A DNA stretch of 64,000 bases from UBA2589 sp038120095 (GTDB taxonomy: Bacteria > Gemmatimonadota > Gemmatimonadetes > Longimicrobiales > Gaopeijiaceae). The stretch covers positions 1-64,000 of the forward strand of contig JAYOKZ010000014.1 in the NCBI GenBank assembly GCA_038120095.1, read 5' to 3'. Shown one piece after another: positions 42,394 to 51,805 of this stretch. The first letter of the stretch is position 1. Each line of letters begins with the position of its first letter. The notes under the pieces were generated by a model. It was not told the DNA's origin. It did no database searches and saw nothing but the letters and a program-made list of their open reading frames with translations. The position numbers and the translations under genes are program-made.

Positions 42394-44112
42394 ATGACAA
42401 CCCCGACTCGCACGGCTCTGCTGGCCTGCTGTCTTGTGTTCGCCGCGTCCTGCGCGCAGGAAGACACTTCTCCGGATGTCGTGCTGGTCGGCGGGCCGAT
42501 CGTCTCTCCCGGGTCCATCTGGATGTCGGGAGCCGAACCCGATCCCGAAACTCCTGACGCGATCGCGATCAAGGATGGCAGGGTGTTGGCGGTAGGACGT
42601 TCGGACGAGGTGCGCCGCATGGCGGGGGCTGGAACGCGGGTCGTCGAGCTGGCGGGCCGGACGGTCCTTCCGGGGCTTACGGACAATCATCTTCACTCCA
42701 TCGGTGGCGGGGAAGGCGTTGACCTCTCGGGAACGCGCACCCTCGAGGACGTGGCTGGCGCTCTCGCCGAGCGGGCCTCCGAGGTTGAGCCGGGAGACGT
42801 CGTCGTCACGAACTCGGACTGGCACGAAGGACAGCTCCTGGAGCAGAGGCTTCCCTACCGGGATGATCTCGACCGGGCAGTTCCCGATCATCCGGTGGTC
42901 GTGGTGCGTGGAGGGCACGAGTACATTCTCAACAGCGCCGCCCTGGAGCGGTGGGGCATCGACGAGAGCACCCCTGACGTTCCGGGTGGGCGCATCGGGC
43001 GTTACGAGGATGGTCGCCTGAACGGGGAGCTCGTCGATCGAGCGAAGGACTACGTGTCGCTGCCTGCTCGTGGCGAGATCTTCGAGGAGGACGTTCTCTC
43101 GGGGCTCGAAGCGCAGTACGTGACCCTGAACCGGCGAGGTGTAACCAGCGTCCGACATCCGGGCGGTGCGCTCGACCAGCTGGAGCGCATCGAGCGGCTG
43201 GAAGCGGAGGGGCGGCTGAGCATGCGGGTCGACTTCCTGTTCCGAGCGCCCCGCTCCGCCTCTCCGGAAGCGGTAGCCGAGGCGATTGCATTCTGGCCTG
43301 AGCCGCCTACGAAGGAGGAGTCCGCAGCGTCTGCGGCAAACAGTCTCGTGCGCCTCGGTGGGGTGAAGCTCGGTGTCGACGGTGGCTTCGAGGGGGGGCT
43401 GATGCGGGATCCGTACGAGGAGCCCTGGGGCGAGGGTGGGACGTTCTACGGCCTGCAGACGGTTCCGAGAGAGGCCTTCTTCGAATCGGTGCGCCTCCTC
43501 GGAGAGGCTGGATGGAGGGTCGCCACGCACGCGGTTGGAGATGCGGCGATCGATCTCGTGCTGGACGCGTACGATGAGTTCGACCGGTCATCTGCGCTGG
43601 ATGGTGAACGCTGGGTAATCGAACATGGTTTCATCCCGCGGCCGGACCAGTTCGAGCGCATGCTCCGAATGGGACTTGCCGTGTCGGCTCAGGACCATCT
43701 CTATCTCGCCGCGCCCAGCCTCGTGGCCTACTGGGGCGAGGAGCGTGCTGGGTGGACCACGCCACTTCGTGCCTATCTGGATGCCGGCATTCCCATTTCT
43801 CTCGGGTCCGACGCGCCGGTGGTGCCGTATGATCCCTGGTGGGTGCTCCACCACTTCACGACGCGTGGGACCATCAGCGCCGGTGTCGTGGGCGAGGATC
43901 AGCGGGTCTCACGCATCGAAGCACTTGGGGCGATGACAGCAGGGTATGCGTGGTTGACCTTCAGCGAGGACGAGCGCGGCACGCTCGACGTAGGTAAGCA
44001 CGCCGATCTGATCGTGACGGCTTCGAATTTCCTCTCCTGTCCGGACCCGTGCCTGGAGACGATGGAGGTCGACCTCACGATGATGGGCGGGCGGATCGTC
44101 TGGGAACGCTAG
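42394..44112 (+). CDS. Exported lipoprotein amidohydrolase (YtcJ-like, amidohydrolase_3)
   Basis: About 572 residues from ATG 42394, preceded by GAGGGG. A lipoprotein signal (LLACCLVFAASC) leads into the metal-dependent hydrolase: LPGLTDNHLHSIGGG (H-x-H), WRVATHAVGDAAIDLVLDAY, WVIEHGFIPRPDQ and the late Asp in PISLGSDAPVVPYDPWW. YtcJ-type enzymes hydrolyse amides of unknown nature. Placement after pdhC is probably not functional. A longer start at 42301 lacks support. Confidence 0.86.
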   Translation: MTTPTRTALLACCLVFAASCAQEDTSPDVVLVGGPIVSPGSIWMSGAEPDPETPDAIAIKDGRVLAVGRSDEVRRMAGAGTRVVELAGRTVLPGLTDNHLHSIGGGEGVDLSGTRTLEDVAGALAERASEVEPGDVVVTNSDWHEGQLLEQRLPYRDDLDRAVPDHPVVVVRGGHEYILNSAALERWGIDESTPDVPGGRIGRYEDGRLNGELVDRAKDYVSLPARGEIFEEDVLSGLEAQYVTLNRRGVTSVRHPGGALDQLERIERLEAEGRLSMRVDFLFRAPRSASPEAVAEAIAFWPEPPTKEESAASAANSLVRLGGVKLGVDGGFEGGLMRDPYEEPWGEGGTFYGLQTVPREAFFESVRLLGEAGWRVATHAVGDAAIDLVLDAYDEFDRSSALDGERWVIEHGFIPRPDQFERMLRMGLAVSAQDHLYLAAPSLVAYWGEERAGWTTPLRAYLDAGIPISLGSDAPVVPYDPWWVLHHFTTRGTISAGVVGEDQRVSRIEALGAMTAGYAWLTFSEDERGTLDVGKHADLIVTASNFLSCPDPCLETMEVDLTMMGGRIVWER

Positions 44113-44226
44113 TCCCCGGTCGGGTGCCCCAAACCCACGCGCGAGAGTCTGACGTAGCGTGCCTCCGACCCGTCGAGTACGCTTCCGACCTGGTCGCAAC
44201 GTGAATGAACCGCAGCATGAGGTGCC

Positions 44227-46278
44227 GTGATGTCCACTAGTTCCCTTGTCGTCCGCCTCTGTGCGATGGCCCTGATTGCCACTACCGCAGTCGTCGGTGT
44301 GCCGTCTGTCGCCGTCGCGCAGGACTCGTCCATGCGCACGATCGACCTCGAGATGTATCTCGATCTCGAGAGCGTATCCAATCCCCAGATCTCACCGGAT
44401 GGTGCGGAGATCGTGTACACGCGGGGATGGGTCGACAAGATGAACGATCGACGGGAGTCGTCGATCTGGATCATGAATGGGGATGGTTCGAGGAACCGTT
44501 TTCTCGTGGATGGGTCTGCGCCCATCTGGTCACCGGATGGAACCCGGATCGCGTACACGGCCCCGGGCGAGCCGACAGGTACCCAGATCTTCGTGCGCTG
44601 GATGGATGACGAGGGGGCGACGAGCCAGATCACGCGGCTGGAGTCGAGTCCGGCCGGGATCCGCTGGTCACCCGATGGTGAGCACCTTTCGTTTTCCATG
44701 GATGTCGATGCCGAGCCGGCGTTCATGGTGAACCCTCCCGGCCGTCCGGACGGCGCGACATGGGTCGACGCCCCCCGGGTGGTGACTCGGGCCGATTACC
44801 GTCAGGACCGGGTAGGGTTCGTGGACGGTGCGTGGCGGCATGTGTTCGTGGTGCCCGCCGAAGGCGGTACGGCGCGTCAGCTCACGGACGGTGAGTGGAA
44901 CCACTCGACGGGGGAGTGGACGGCCGATGGCGAGGAGCTCGTGTTCTCGTCCTTGCGCACCGCGGACGCCGAGCTCGCGTGGAGGCAGTCGGAAGTGTAT
45001 GCCGTCAACGTGACCTCGGGAGCGATTCGCCAGCTTACGGTGCGCAGTGGTCAGGATTACGCTCCGCTCCCGTCGCCCGCCGGTAATCTGATTGCGTATC
45101 GGGGCAGCGACTGGCATGACGACACGTACCGAAACGCCGGCATCTACGTCATGGAGCGCGACGGCTCGAATCCGCGCCTGATTTCAGGCGACTTCGACCG
45201 TTCGATCAACAGCATGCACTGGGCCCACGACGGGCGTGGCCTGTACCTGAATGTGAGCGCTGAGGGGGCGAGAAACCTCTACTTCGTATCGGTGAACGGT
45301 GGCGTCGAGGCGGTTTCCGAGGGTGACCACATGCTCGCGCTGAGCTCGTTCACCGCGGGCGGGCGGGCCGTCGGGACCTTCACGAGCCCACACGTGCCCA
45401 CTGACGTCGTGGCGTTCGACCTGAACGATGCCGGGACCCGGACGCAGCTCACTCGAGTGAACGATGACGTTCTGGGTGGCGTCACCCTGGGTGACGTCGA
45501 GGAGATCTGGTATACGTCCGTCGAGGATTTCGAAATTCAAGGGTGGATCATTCACCCGCCCGACTTCGATCCGACCAGGAAGTACCCCCTCATGCTGTCC
45601 ATTCACGGTGGGCCGCATGGTATGTACAACGTGGGCTTCAATTTCGGTTGGCAGGAGCATGCTGCGAACGGGTACGTAGTTCTGTACACGAATCCGCGAG
45701 GCAGCTCCGGGTATGGGAGTGCCTTCGGGAACTCGATCAAGCGGGCCTACCCGGGCAAGGACTTCGACGATCTGATGGCGGGCGTCGACCTCGTCGTGGA
45801 GCGCGGATATATCGACGAGGAGAACATGTTCGTCTACGGCTGCTCCGGGGGAGGTGTGCTGACGTCCTGGGTCGTCGGGCACACCGATCGTTTCGCGGCT
45901 GCGTCGGCGAACTGCCCGGTCACCAACTGGCTCTCGTTCGTGGGGACGACCGACGGGATCGGGTGGTATCGGAACTTCGACAACTTCCCGTGGGATGATC
46001 CGAGTGAACATCTTCGCCGCTCGCCCCTCATGTACGTGGGGAATGTGACGACACCGACGATGCTGATGACCGGGGTGAACGACCTGCGCACGCCCATGCC
46101 GCAGACGGAAGAGTATTACGCGGCGCTCAAGGTGATGGGCGTTGAAACGGCGATGATCCGATTCAACAACGAGTGGCATGGAACCTCGAGCACGCCGTCG
46201 AACTTCCTTCGCACACAGCTTTTCCTGCGTGAGTGGTTTGAGATGCACTCACGGGGGAGGCCGGTAACGCAGGAGTGA
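44227..46278 (+). CDS. Secreted S9-family (prolyl oligopeptidase / acylaminoacyl-peptidase-like) serine peptidase
   Basis: About 683 residues (GTG 44227 or ATG 44230). A signal peptide (IATTAVVGVPSVAVAQ) is followed by a WD40-like propeller with repeats such as SNPQISPDGAEIVYTRG, APIWSPDGTRIAYT and GIRWSPDGEHLSF. The hydrolase domain has SIHGGPHGMYN (oxyanion), the nucleophile in YGCSGGGVLTSW, Asp in TGVNDLRTPMPQ and His in NNEWHGTSS, a complete triad. The usual GxSxGG appears as GCSGGG. It trims peptides in the periplasm. Confidence 0.92.
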   Translation: MMSTSSLVVRLCAMALIATTAVVGVPSVAVAQDSSMRTIDLEMYLDLESVSNPQISPDGAEIVYTRGWVDKMNDRRESSIWIMNGDGSRNRFLVDGSAPIWSPDGTRIAYTAPGEPTGTQIFVRWMDDEGATSQITRLESSPAGIRWSPDGEHLSFSMDVDAEPAFMVNPPGRPDGATWVDAPRVVTRADYRQDRVGFVDGAWRHVFVVPAEGGTARQLTDGEWNHSTGEWTADGEELVFSSLRTADAELAWRQSEVYAVNVTSGAIRQLTVRSGQDYAPLPSPAGNLIAYRGSDWHDDTYRNAGIYVMERDGSNPRLISGDFDRSINSMHWAHDGRGLYLNVSAEGARNLYFVSVNGGVEAVSEGDHMLALSSFTAGGRAVGTFTSPHVPTDVVAFDLNDAGTRTQLTRVNDDVLGGVTLGDVEEIWYTSVEDFEIQGWIIHPPDFDPTRKYPLMLSIHGGPHGMYNVGFNFGWQEHAANGYVVLYTNPRGSSGYGSAFGNSIKRAYPGKDFDDLMAGVDLVVERGYIDEENMFVYGCSGGGVLTSWVVGHTDRFAAASANCPVTNWLSFVGTTDGIGWYRNFDNFPWDDPSEHLRRSPLMYVGNVTTPTMLMTGVNDLRTPMPQTEEYYAALKVMGVETAMIRFNNEWHGTSSTPSNFLRTQLFLREWFEMHSRGRPVTQE

Positions 46279-46566
46279 CGCTACAGCCGTCCTCGGCATT
46301 CAGGATATGCCTTTCGGTACGGCGTGTACGGCGGACAATTCCGGTACGATCATGTCGCGGTCCGGTCTGTTCCACGCCGGATCGCGTTGACGGGTGGCGA
46401 GACATCTGACGTGCCCCCGTCAATCTTCGTCCGTTGGCCGAAGCCACGGTGCGAATCGACCCGGTCCCGTCTTTACCGATTCTCGGCGCTCGTCTACCTT
46501 CGAAGTCTTGAAATTCCGTGAAAACCAAGGGTTCCCGCGGGAATCTGTCCATACGGAGAGGCCTGA

Positions 46567-47970
46567 GTGGCTGACACCAAATCCTTCGATCTGATCGTTA
46601 TCGGAAGTGGCCCGGGCGGCTACGTGGCCGCGATTCGCGCGGCGCAACTCGGAATGAACGTTGCCTGCGTGGAGGATCAGGATCTCGGGGGGGTCTGTCT
46701 GAACATCGGATGCATCCCCACGAAGGCGATGCTTACGAGTGCGCTGCTTGCGAACGAGATGAAGCAGGCCGAGCAGCACGGCATCATGGCCAAGGACGTC
46801 ACGTTCGATCTGGGGCCCGCTCAGGAGCGGAGTCGCAGGGTCGTGAAGCAGATGACGAGCGGGATCGGTCATCTGTTCAAGAAGAACAAGATCACACACA
46901 TCGATGGCTTCGGGCGGCTGGCTGGTCCCGGAAAGGTGGACGTCCAGAAGGATGGGGCGACCACGTCCTACGCGGCTCAGCACGTGGTCATTGCAACGGG
47001 TTCACGGCCCCGTGATCTGCCCGTCCTCAAGATCGACGAGGACCGGATCTGGTCGTCGACGGGCGCTCTGATGCAGACGCAGGCTCCCGGATCGCTCTTC
47101 ATCGTCGGCGCGGGCGCCATCGGCATGGAGTTCGCGGACGTTTACGAGTCTTTCGGTACGAAGGTGACGATCGTCGAGGCGATGGACCACATCCTCCCGC
47201 TCGAAGATGCGGAAGTCTCGAAGTTCATGGAGCGCACCTACAAGAAGCGCGGAATGGACATTCATACCGGGGCCTTCTTCCAGAGCGCCGAGATCAAACC
47301 TGACGGCGTGACGGTGACCTTCAAGGACAAGAAGGGCGAACTGCAGACCGTTGAGGTCGATTACGTTCTGTCGGCTGTGGGACGGGTCCCGAATTCCGAG
47401 AACCTCGGTCTGGACGAGGCTGGCGTGAAGGTGGACGACCGTGGGTTCATCGTGGTTGATGAGCAACTCCGGACCAGCGTGCCGGGCGTCTACGCGATTG
47501 GGGATGTGGCTGGAAATCAGCTTCTGGCCCACAAAGCGTCCCATGAGGGCATCGTCTGTGTCGAACACATTGCCGGTCAGGGGCACGGCACCGTCGACTA
47601 TTCCAATGTCCCGAACTGCACCTACTGTCACCCTGAGGTCGCCTCAGTCGGGCTTACGGAGGCTCAGGCGAAAGAGGCCGGGCACGACATCGAGGTCGGC
47701 AAGTTTCCGTGGGTCGGGATTGGTCGGGCTGTCGCGTCAGGTCACTCGGACGGGTTTGTGAAAATCATCCGGGACACCCAGTATTCAGAAATTCTGGGCG
47801 CCCACATCGTAGGGCCGCACGCGACTGAGCTCATCGCCGAGTTCGTCGTCGGGCGGCATCTGGAGGCGACCGTCGAAGAAATGGAAAAGGCGATGCACCC
47901 GCATCCTACCCTCTCGGAGGGCGTCTCGGAGGGAGCATTGGCTGCGCTCGGTAGGCCCATCCATATCTAG
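46567..47970 (+). CDS. lpd: Dihydrolipoyl dehydrogenase (E3)
   Basis: 467 residues from GTG 46567 after GGAGAGG. FAD motif VIGSGPGGYVAAIRAAQLG, redox disulphide GGVCLNIGCIPTK, NAD motif VGAGAIGMEFADVY and the C-terminal catalytic MHPHPTLSE. It reoxidises dihydrolipoamide of the pyruvate and other 2-oxoacid dehydrogenases, so it completes the upstream E1-E2 set though separated from it. A MarR gene follows nine bases on. Confidence 0.95.
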   Translation: MADTKSFDLIVIGSGPGGYVAAIRAAQLGMNVACVEDQDLGGVCLNIGCIPTKAMLTSALLANEMKQAEQHGIMAKDVTFDLGPAQERSRRVVKQMTSGIGHLFKKNKITHIDGFGRLAGPGKVDVQKDGATTSYAAQHVVIATGSRPRDLPVLKIDEDRIWSSTGALMQTQAPGSLFIVGAGAIGMEFADVYESFGTKVTIVEAMDHILPLEDAEVSKFMERTYKKRGMDIHTGAFFQSAEIKPDGVTVTFKDKKGELQTVEVDYVLSAVGRVPNSENLGLDEAGVKVDDRGFIVVDEQLRTSVPGVYAIGDVAGNQLLAHKASHEGIVCVEHIAGQGHGTVDYSNVPNCTYCHPEVASVGLTEAQAKEAGHDIEVGKFPWVGIGRAVASGHSDGFVKIIRDTQYSEILGAHIVGPHATELIAEFVVGRHLEATVEEMEKAMHPHPTLSEGVSEGALAALGRPIHI

Positions 47971-47979
47971 GGGAGCTTC

Positions 47980-48477
47980 ATGAGCCAGCTGGAAGCCACG
48001 CGATACGCGCTGGACCGCCCTGCGGACCAGGCATGGACCGAGAACGAGGAGGTTGCCCTTCGCCTCTGGGTCACACTGAGCCGCTGCTACGCAACGTACG
48101 CCAAGGCGATCGCTTCCAAGGTTCAGGACTACGGGCTCACGGTGCCCCAGTTCGGGACACTGGAGGCGCTGTATCATCTGGGGCCGCTTTCACTTGGTGA
48201 CCTTGCTGACAAGCTTCTCGTCACCGGTGGAAACGTGACCTACGTGATGGACCGGCTTGAGGATCAGGGTCTCGTCTACCGGTATCGACGTCCGGATGAC
48301 CGGCGGGTGATTCTGGCCCGTTTGACGCCCGAGGGCCGGGAACTCGTCGCAGACGTTTTCCCGGGTCACGCTTCCTACATCGAGCACTTGTCGCGGCATT
48401 TGTCGCTCGATGAGCAGCGAGCACTGTCGGCCCTGCTCAAGACCCTCGGGAAAGAGATTCAGTCGAAGGACCTCTAG
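47980..48477 (+). CDS. MarR-family transcriptional regulator
   Basis: 165 residues, ATG with GGGAG upstream. The MarR fold is clear: a first helix (LWVTLSRCYATYAKAIASKV), TVPQFGTLEALYHLGPLSLG, the recognition helix KLLVTGGNVTYVMDRLEDQG and the wing LVYRYRRPDDRRVILARLTP. It probably responds to a phenolic or oxidant ligand. Its linkage to lpd suggests control of that operon, but the target is unknown. Confidence 0.9.
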   Translation: MSQLEATRYALDRPADQAWTENEEVALRLWVTLSRCYATYAKAIASKVQDYGLTVPQFGTLEALYHLGPLSLGDLADKLLVTGGNVTYVMDRLEDQGLVYRYRRPDDRRVILARLTPEGRELVADVFPGHASYIEHLSRHLSLDEQRALSALLKTLGKEIQSKDL

Positions 48478-48490
48478 AGGGTCGCTCGTT

Positions 48491-48523
48491 CGCACGGGGT
48501 ATCGTCGACGGAGAGCCCGTGCG
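48491..48523. terminator. Hairpin between convergent marR and ispH, possible terminator
   Basis: CGCACGGG (48491-48498) pairs with CCCGTGCG (48516-48523) around a 17-base loop in the 74-base gap between the two stop codons. No T-run. Confidence 0.45.
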
Positions 48524-48551
48524 CGCGGCGAAGCGTATCTGACGAAGGGCG

Positions 48552-49781
48552 TCAGGCAGGTTGGGGCATGTCGATGTCCACTTCGATGTCCCGGATGCGC
48601 AGGACCCGCAGGAGTGCCTCGCCGATCTTGTTGTTCGGAGTCGAGGCCCCCGCGGTGATCCCGAGGGTGAACGCGCCGGCAGGAAGCCAGTCCGTGTCCA
48701 CGATCTCCGGGGCGCTCGGGTCGAGTTCCACTTTGTGGCGTATGGTTCCGGCTTCGACGTCGATACAACTCGCATCTTCCACATGGAAGGCCATCGTGTG
48801 CTGACGGCACAGGTGAGCCAGGTGGTTGGTGTTCGAGGAGTTGTATCCACCGATGACAAGCATGATGTCCGGCGGGTCCTTCATCATCTCCGCCACCGCA
48901 TCCTGCCGCTCCTGGGTCGCCGAGCAGATCGTACCGAAGGAACGGAAATGAGTGGACGCGTGCTCTTCCCCAAAGCGCTCGACCATCGCCTCATGGACCT
49001 TCCAGCCGATTTCGAGCGATTCATTCGCGAGCATTGTGGTCTGGTTGGCAACGCCTATGTGACTGAGGTCCACGTCCGGATCGAATCCTGAAGATGCCTT
49101 GTGCGCGAAATGCTCCATGAAGGCCTCGCGACTGAGGTGGCCGGCACGTTTCGCGATGTAGTCGAACAGGAGCTGACCTTCCTCCATGTTGCGAACGATG
49201 ATGTACTTGCCACCCTCGTGCTTGTTGACCTGAGAGGCTGTCGCACGCGACTCCTCGTGCGTGTACTTCCCGTGAATGACGGCGGTGAACCCTTCTTTCG
49301 CATAGTTCTCGACCCGCTTCCACACGTGAAGCACCGAGCCGCACGTGGTGTCGACCAGAATACAGCCGACCGCCTTCAACGTCTCGAAGTCGTGGAGGGT
49401 CACGCCGAACGCCGGCAGGATCACCACGTCCTCCGTCGTCAACTCGGAGAAATCGAACGTCCCGTGGGCATCAGGATAGATGAACGTGATCCCCATCTCC
49501 GTAAGGCGGTGGTTCACATGTGGATTGTGAATGATCTCGCCCACGAGGTGGATCCGCCGGTCCGGGAATTTGTGGACCGTCTCGTACGCATAGTCGACAG
49601 CGCGATCCACGCCATAGCAGAAGCCGAACTCCTGAGCCAGGCGAACCGTCACGTCGCCGAACTCGTCCGTGTATCCCCGCGAACGGATTCGCTCGACGAG
49701 CGCCGACTGATATTCGGCATCGATCAGGGGCCGGAGCTCTTTCTTGAGTCCGAAGCCTTTTCGGAAGTAAGTCTGCTCCAT
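48552..49781 (-). CDS. ispH: 4-hydroxy-3-methylbut-2-enyl diphosphate reductase (long, cyanobacterial/plastid-type)
   Basis: About 409 residues from ATG 49781 (an in-frame start at 49826 exists). The start QTYFRKGFGLKKELRPLI matches the N-terminal extension of long IspH proteins from cyanobacteria and plastids, unlike the 310-residue E. coli type. The three iron-sulphur cysteines lie in QEFGFCYGVDRAVDYA, LVDTTCGSVLHVW and GTICSATQERQ. HGKYTHEES and the central GxN-type segment (IGGYNSSNTNHL) form the substrate site. It makes isopentenyl and dimethylallyl diphosphate in the MEP pathway that feeds UppS. Confidence 0.93.
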   Translation of the reverse strand: MEQTYFRKGFGLKKELRPLIDAEYQSALVERIRSRGYTDEFGDVTVRLAQEFGFCYGVDRAVDYAYETVHKFPDRRIHLVGEIIHNPHVNHRLTEMGITFIYPDAHGTFDFSELTTEDVVILPAFGVTLHDFETLKAVGCILVDTTCGSVLHVWKRVENYAKEGFTAVIHGKYTHEESRATASQVNKHEGGKYIIVRNMEEGQLLFDYIAKRAGHLSREAFMEHFAHKASSGFDPDVDLSHIGVANQTTMLANESLEIGWKVHEAMVERFGEEHASTHFRSFGTICSATQERQDAVAEMMKDPPDIMLVIGGYNSSNTNHLAHLCRQHTMAFHVEDASCIDVEAGTIRHKVELDPSAPEIVDTDWLPAGAFTLGITAGASTPNNKIGEALLRVLRIRDIEVDIDMPQPA

Positions 49782-49903
49782 GAGCGGTGCGACAGGGTCG
49801 GGTGGCGAGCCGGTCCGGATCACCAACGTGACGAAGAGCCTTACACCGCCCCTCGCAGTGCGGTCCCGGAATCTATGACGCCCCCGAGGGGGTAGGGAGA
49901 ACC

Positions 49904-50386
49904 ATGAACATTCTGGCCCGTCTGGCTCTGCTATTCGTCATCCTTCCCATCGTGGAGTTGATGCTTCTTATCGAGCTCGGTCGTCATGTCGGTGTGCTCC
50001 CCACCCTCGGTCTCGTCGTCCTGACCGGCGTGTCAGGTGCTTGGCTGGCCCGGGCGGAGGGACTGCGTGTGCTGTTCCAGTTCCAGACGGAAGTCGGGTC
50101 CGGGCGCCTCCCGGGTCAGGCACTGCTGGATGGCATCTCCGTTCTTGTCGGCGGGGCTTTCCTCCTCACACCCGGCGTGATCACCGACGTCATCGGCTTC
50201 TCGCTTCTCGTTCCGTGGACTCGCCACAGGCTCCAGCGACGGCTTCGCGCGAGCCTGGAGCGTCAGATTGAGACCGGGCATCTCCGTGTAGTGACGATGG
50301 ACGGGTTTGGCGGCGGGTTCTCGGCCGGTACGCCGAGTGAGCCCCCTCTCGATCCGTCGAAGGGCATCGTGGTCGAGCCGGAGTAG
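49904..50386 (+). CDS. fxsA: FxsA-family membrane protein
   Basis: 160 residues. Three hydrophobic helices in LALLFVILPIVELMLLIELG, HVGVLPTLGLVVLTGVSGAW and SVLVGGAFLLTPGVITDVIG match the FxsA family, with the typical ARAEG joint and a charged tail. E. coli FxsA affects F-exclusion of phage T7, but the cellular function is unclear. It is divergent from ispH. Confidence 0.88.
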   Translation: MNILARLALLFVILPIVELMLLIELGRHVGVLPTLGLVVLTGVSGAWLARAEGLRVLFQFQTEVGSGRLPGQALLDGISVLVGGAFLLTPGVITDVIGFSLLVPWTRHRLQRRLRASLERQIETGHLRVVTMDGFGGGFSAGTPSEPPLDPSKGIVVEPE

Positions 50387-50515
50387 CGATCACGCCGTTG
50401 GAAGGGTGAACGGACGACGCGCAGGGCGCAGATGAGGCGGGCCGTATCTCGGTGACACTCGGCTTCCCTCGCGACCGCATGCCCACCTCGGGCAGCATCC
50501 ACTAGCTTTTCCGGC

Positions 50516-51589
50516 ATGGACAGAGATATCGCATTTCTAGAGCGCCTTCTTGACGCTCCGGGGCCCTCCGGCTTCGAAGTTCGCGCGGCGCGCGTATGGC
50601 GGGAGGAGGCCGAGACCTTCGCGTCCGATGTTCGCGTCGACGTGAGCGGCAACTCCTTCGCGACGGTCAACCCTGAGGGAGGACCGCGGGTGATGCTGGC
50701 CGGACATATCGATGAGATCGGCCTTCAGGTGACACACATCGACGAGGACGGTTTTCTCTATGTCGATGAAATCGGGGGCTGGGATCCGCAGGTCCTCGTG
50801 GGTCAGAGAGTGACGGTGCTCGGTCGCAGTGGCGACGTCCCGGGGGTCATCGGCAAGAAGGCGATCCATCTCATGCAGCCGGAGGAGCGGGAGAAGTCCT
50901 CGAAGACGCGGCAGCTATGGGTCGACGTCGGAGCCGGCGATCGGAGTGCGGTGGCGGGACTGGGGATTCGAGTGGGTGATCCGATGGTCGTCGCTCAGGG
51001 GATGGTGCGGTTGGCGGGTGATCTCATCGCAAGCCGGGCCATCGACGACCGTATCGGAGCGTTCGTCGTGTTGGAAGCTTTGCGACTGCTTGCAGAAGAA
51101 CCTGGTGATCTCGAAGCGAGCGCCACCGCTGTGGCAACGGTTCAGGAGGAGATCGGGTATCAGGGTGGAGGAGCCCGCCCGAGCGCGTATTCCCTGGATC
51201 CGGACGTTGCGCTGGTCGTGGACGTCACGTTCAGCACGGATGTCCCTGACATCGAAAAGAAAGAGCTCGGCGAGCATTCGCTCGGTGGGGGGCCGGTCCT
51301 GAGTCGGGGCTCCGCTGCCCACGACAGGGTCTTCGAAATGTTGTCGCGAGTCGCGGACGCCGAGGAGATTCCCTACACGATCCAGGCGTCGCCCAAAGCG
51401 ACACGGACCGATGCCGACGGAATCCACCTGACTCGCGCGGGCGTACCGACTGGGCTGATTTCCGTACCGAATCGGTACATGCATTCACCCAATGAGGTCG
51501 TGAGCGTCGAGGACCTCTTTCTCACTGCGCGGCTGATTGCGGCCTTCATTCGCCGGCTTCGCACCGAAACGGATTTCACGCCGCGGTGA
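50516..51589 (+). CDS. M42-family aminopeptidase (glutamyl/leucyl aminopeptidase type)
   Basis: 357 residues. Zinc ligands and catalytic residues follow the M42 pattern: VMLAGHIDEIGLQV (His, Asp), ASRAIDDRIGAFVV (bridging Asp), ATVQEEIGYQGG (catalytic Glu), VVDVTFSTDVP and the C-terminal His in RYMHSPNEVVS. These cobalt- or zinc-dependent enzymes form large tetrahedral particles that trim peptides in the cytosol. It stands as a single gene. Confidence 0.93.
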   Translation: MDRDIAFLERLLDAPGPSGFEVRAARVWREEAETFASDVRVDVSGNSFATVNPEGGPRVMLAGHIDEIGLQVTHIDEDGFLYVDEIGGWDPQVLVGQRVTVLGRSGDVPGVIGKKAIHLMQPEEREKSSKTRQLWVDVGAGDRSAVAGLGIRVGDPMVVAQGMVRLAGDLIASRAIDDRIGAFVVLEALRLLAEEPGDLEASATAVATVQEEIGYQGGGARPSAYSLDPDVALVVDVTFSTDVPDIEKKELGEHSLGGGPVLSRGSAAHDRVFEMLSRVADAEEIPYTIQASPKATRTDADGIHLTRAGVPTGLISVPNRYMHSPNEVVSVEDLFLTARLIAAFIRRLRTETDFTPR

Positions 51590-51805
51590 GGAGTGGGCGA
51601 CGACGCCTGCTCACTTCCTGCCCGGAGCACGTTGACGGCCTTCTGTGGTCTCTCTACCGTTCGGTCCCGCACCGATCGGGACCGCGGAATTCCTCGCTCG
51701 GAGGGCCGCCGATCCGGTGCGAGGCGTGCTGCACACCGTGGTACGCCGATGGCTCGTTCGGGACCGCGCCGAGCTGGGTCGAACTTTTCGATTGGACATC
51801 ACTTG

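Noticed and set aside
41233..43530. Very long minus-strand open frame (765 codons) opposite pdhC and the amidohydrolase
   Set aside because: It is Arg/His/Pro-rich without domains and mirrors two well-supported genes; long antisense frames are expected at this GC content.
51593..51805. Extension of the GAF gene upstream of ATG 51806
   Set aside because: Arg/Ser-rich without conservation; the GAF fold is complete from 51806. A short inverted repeat (CGGTCCC/GGGACCG at 51662-51684) there was noted but has no clear role.
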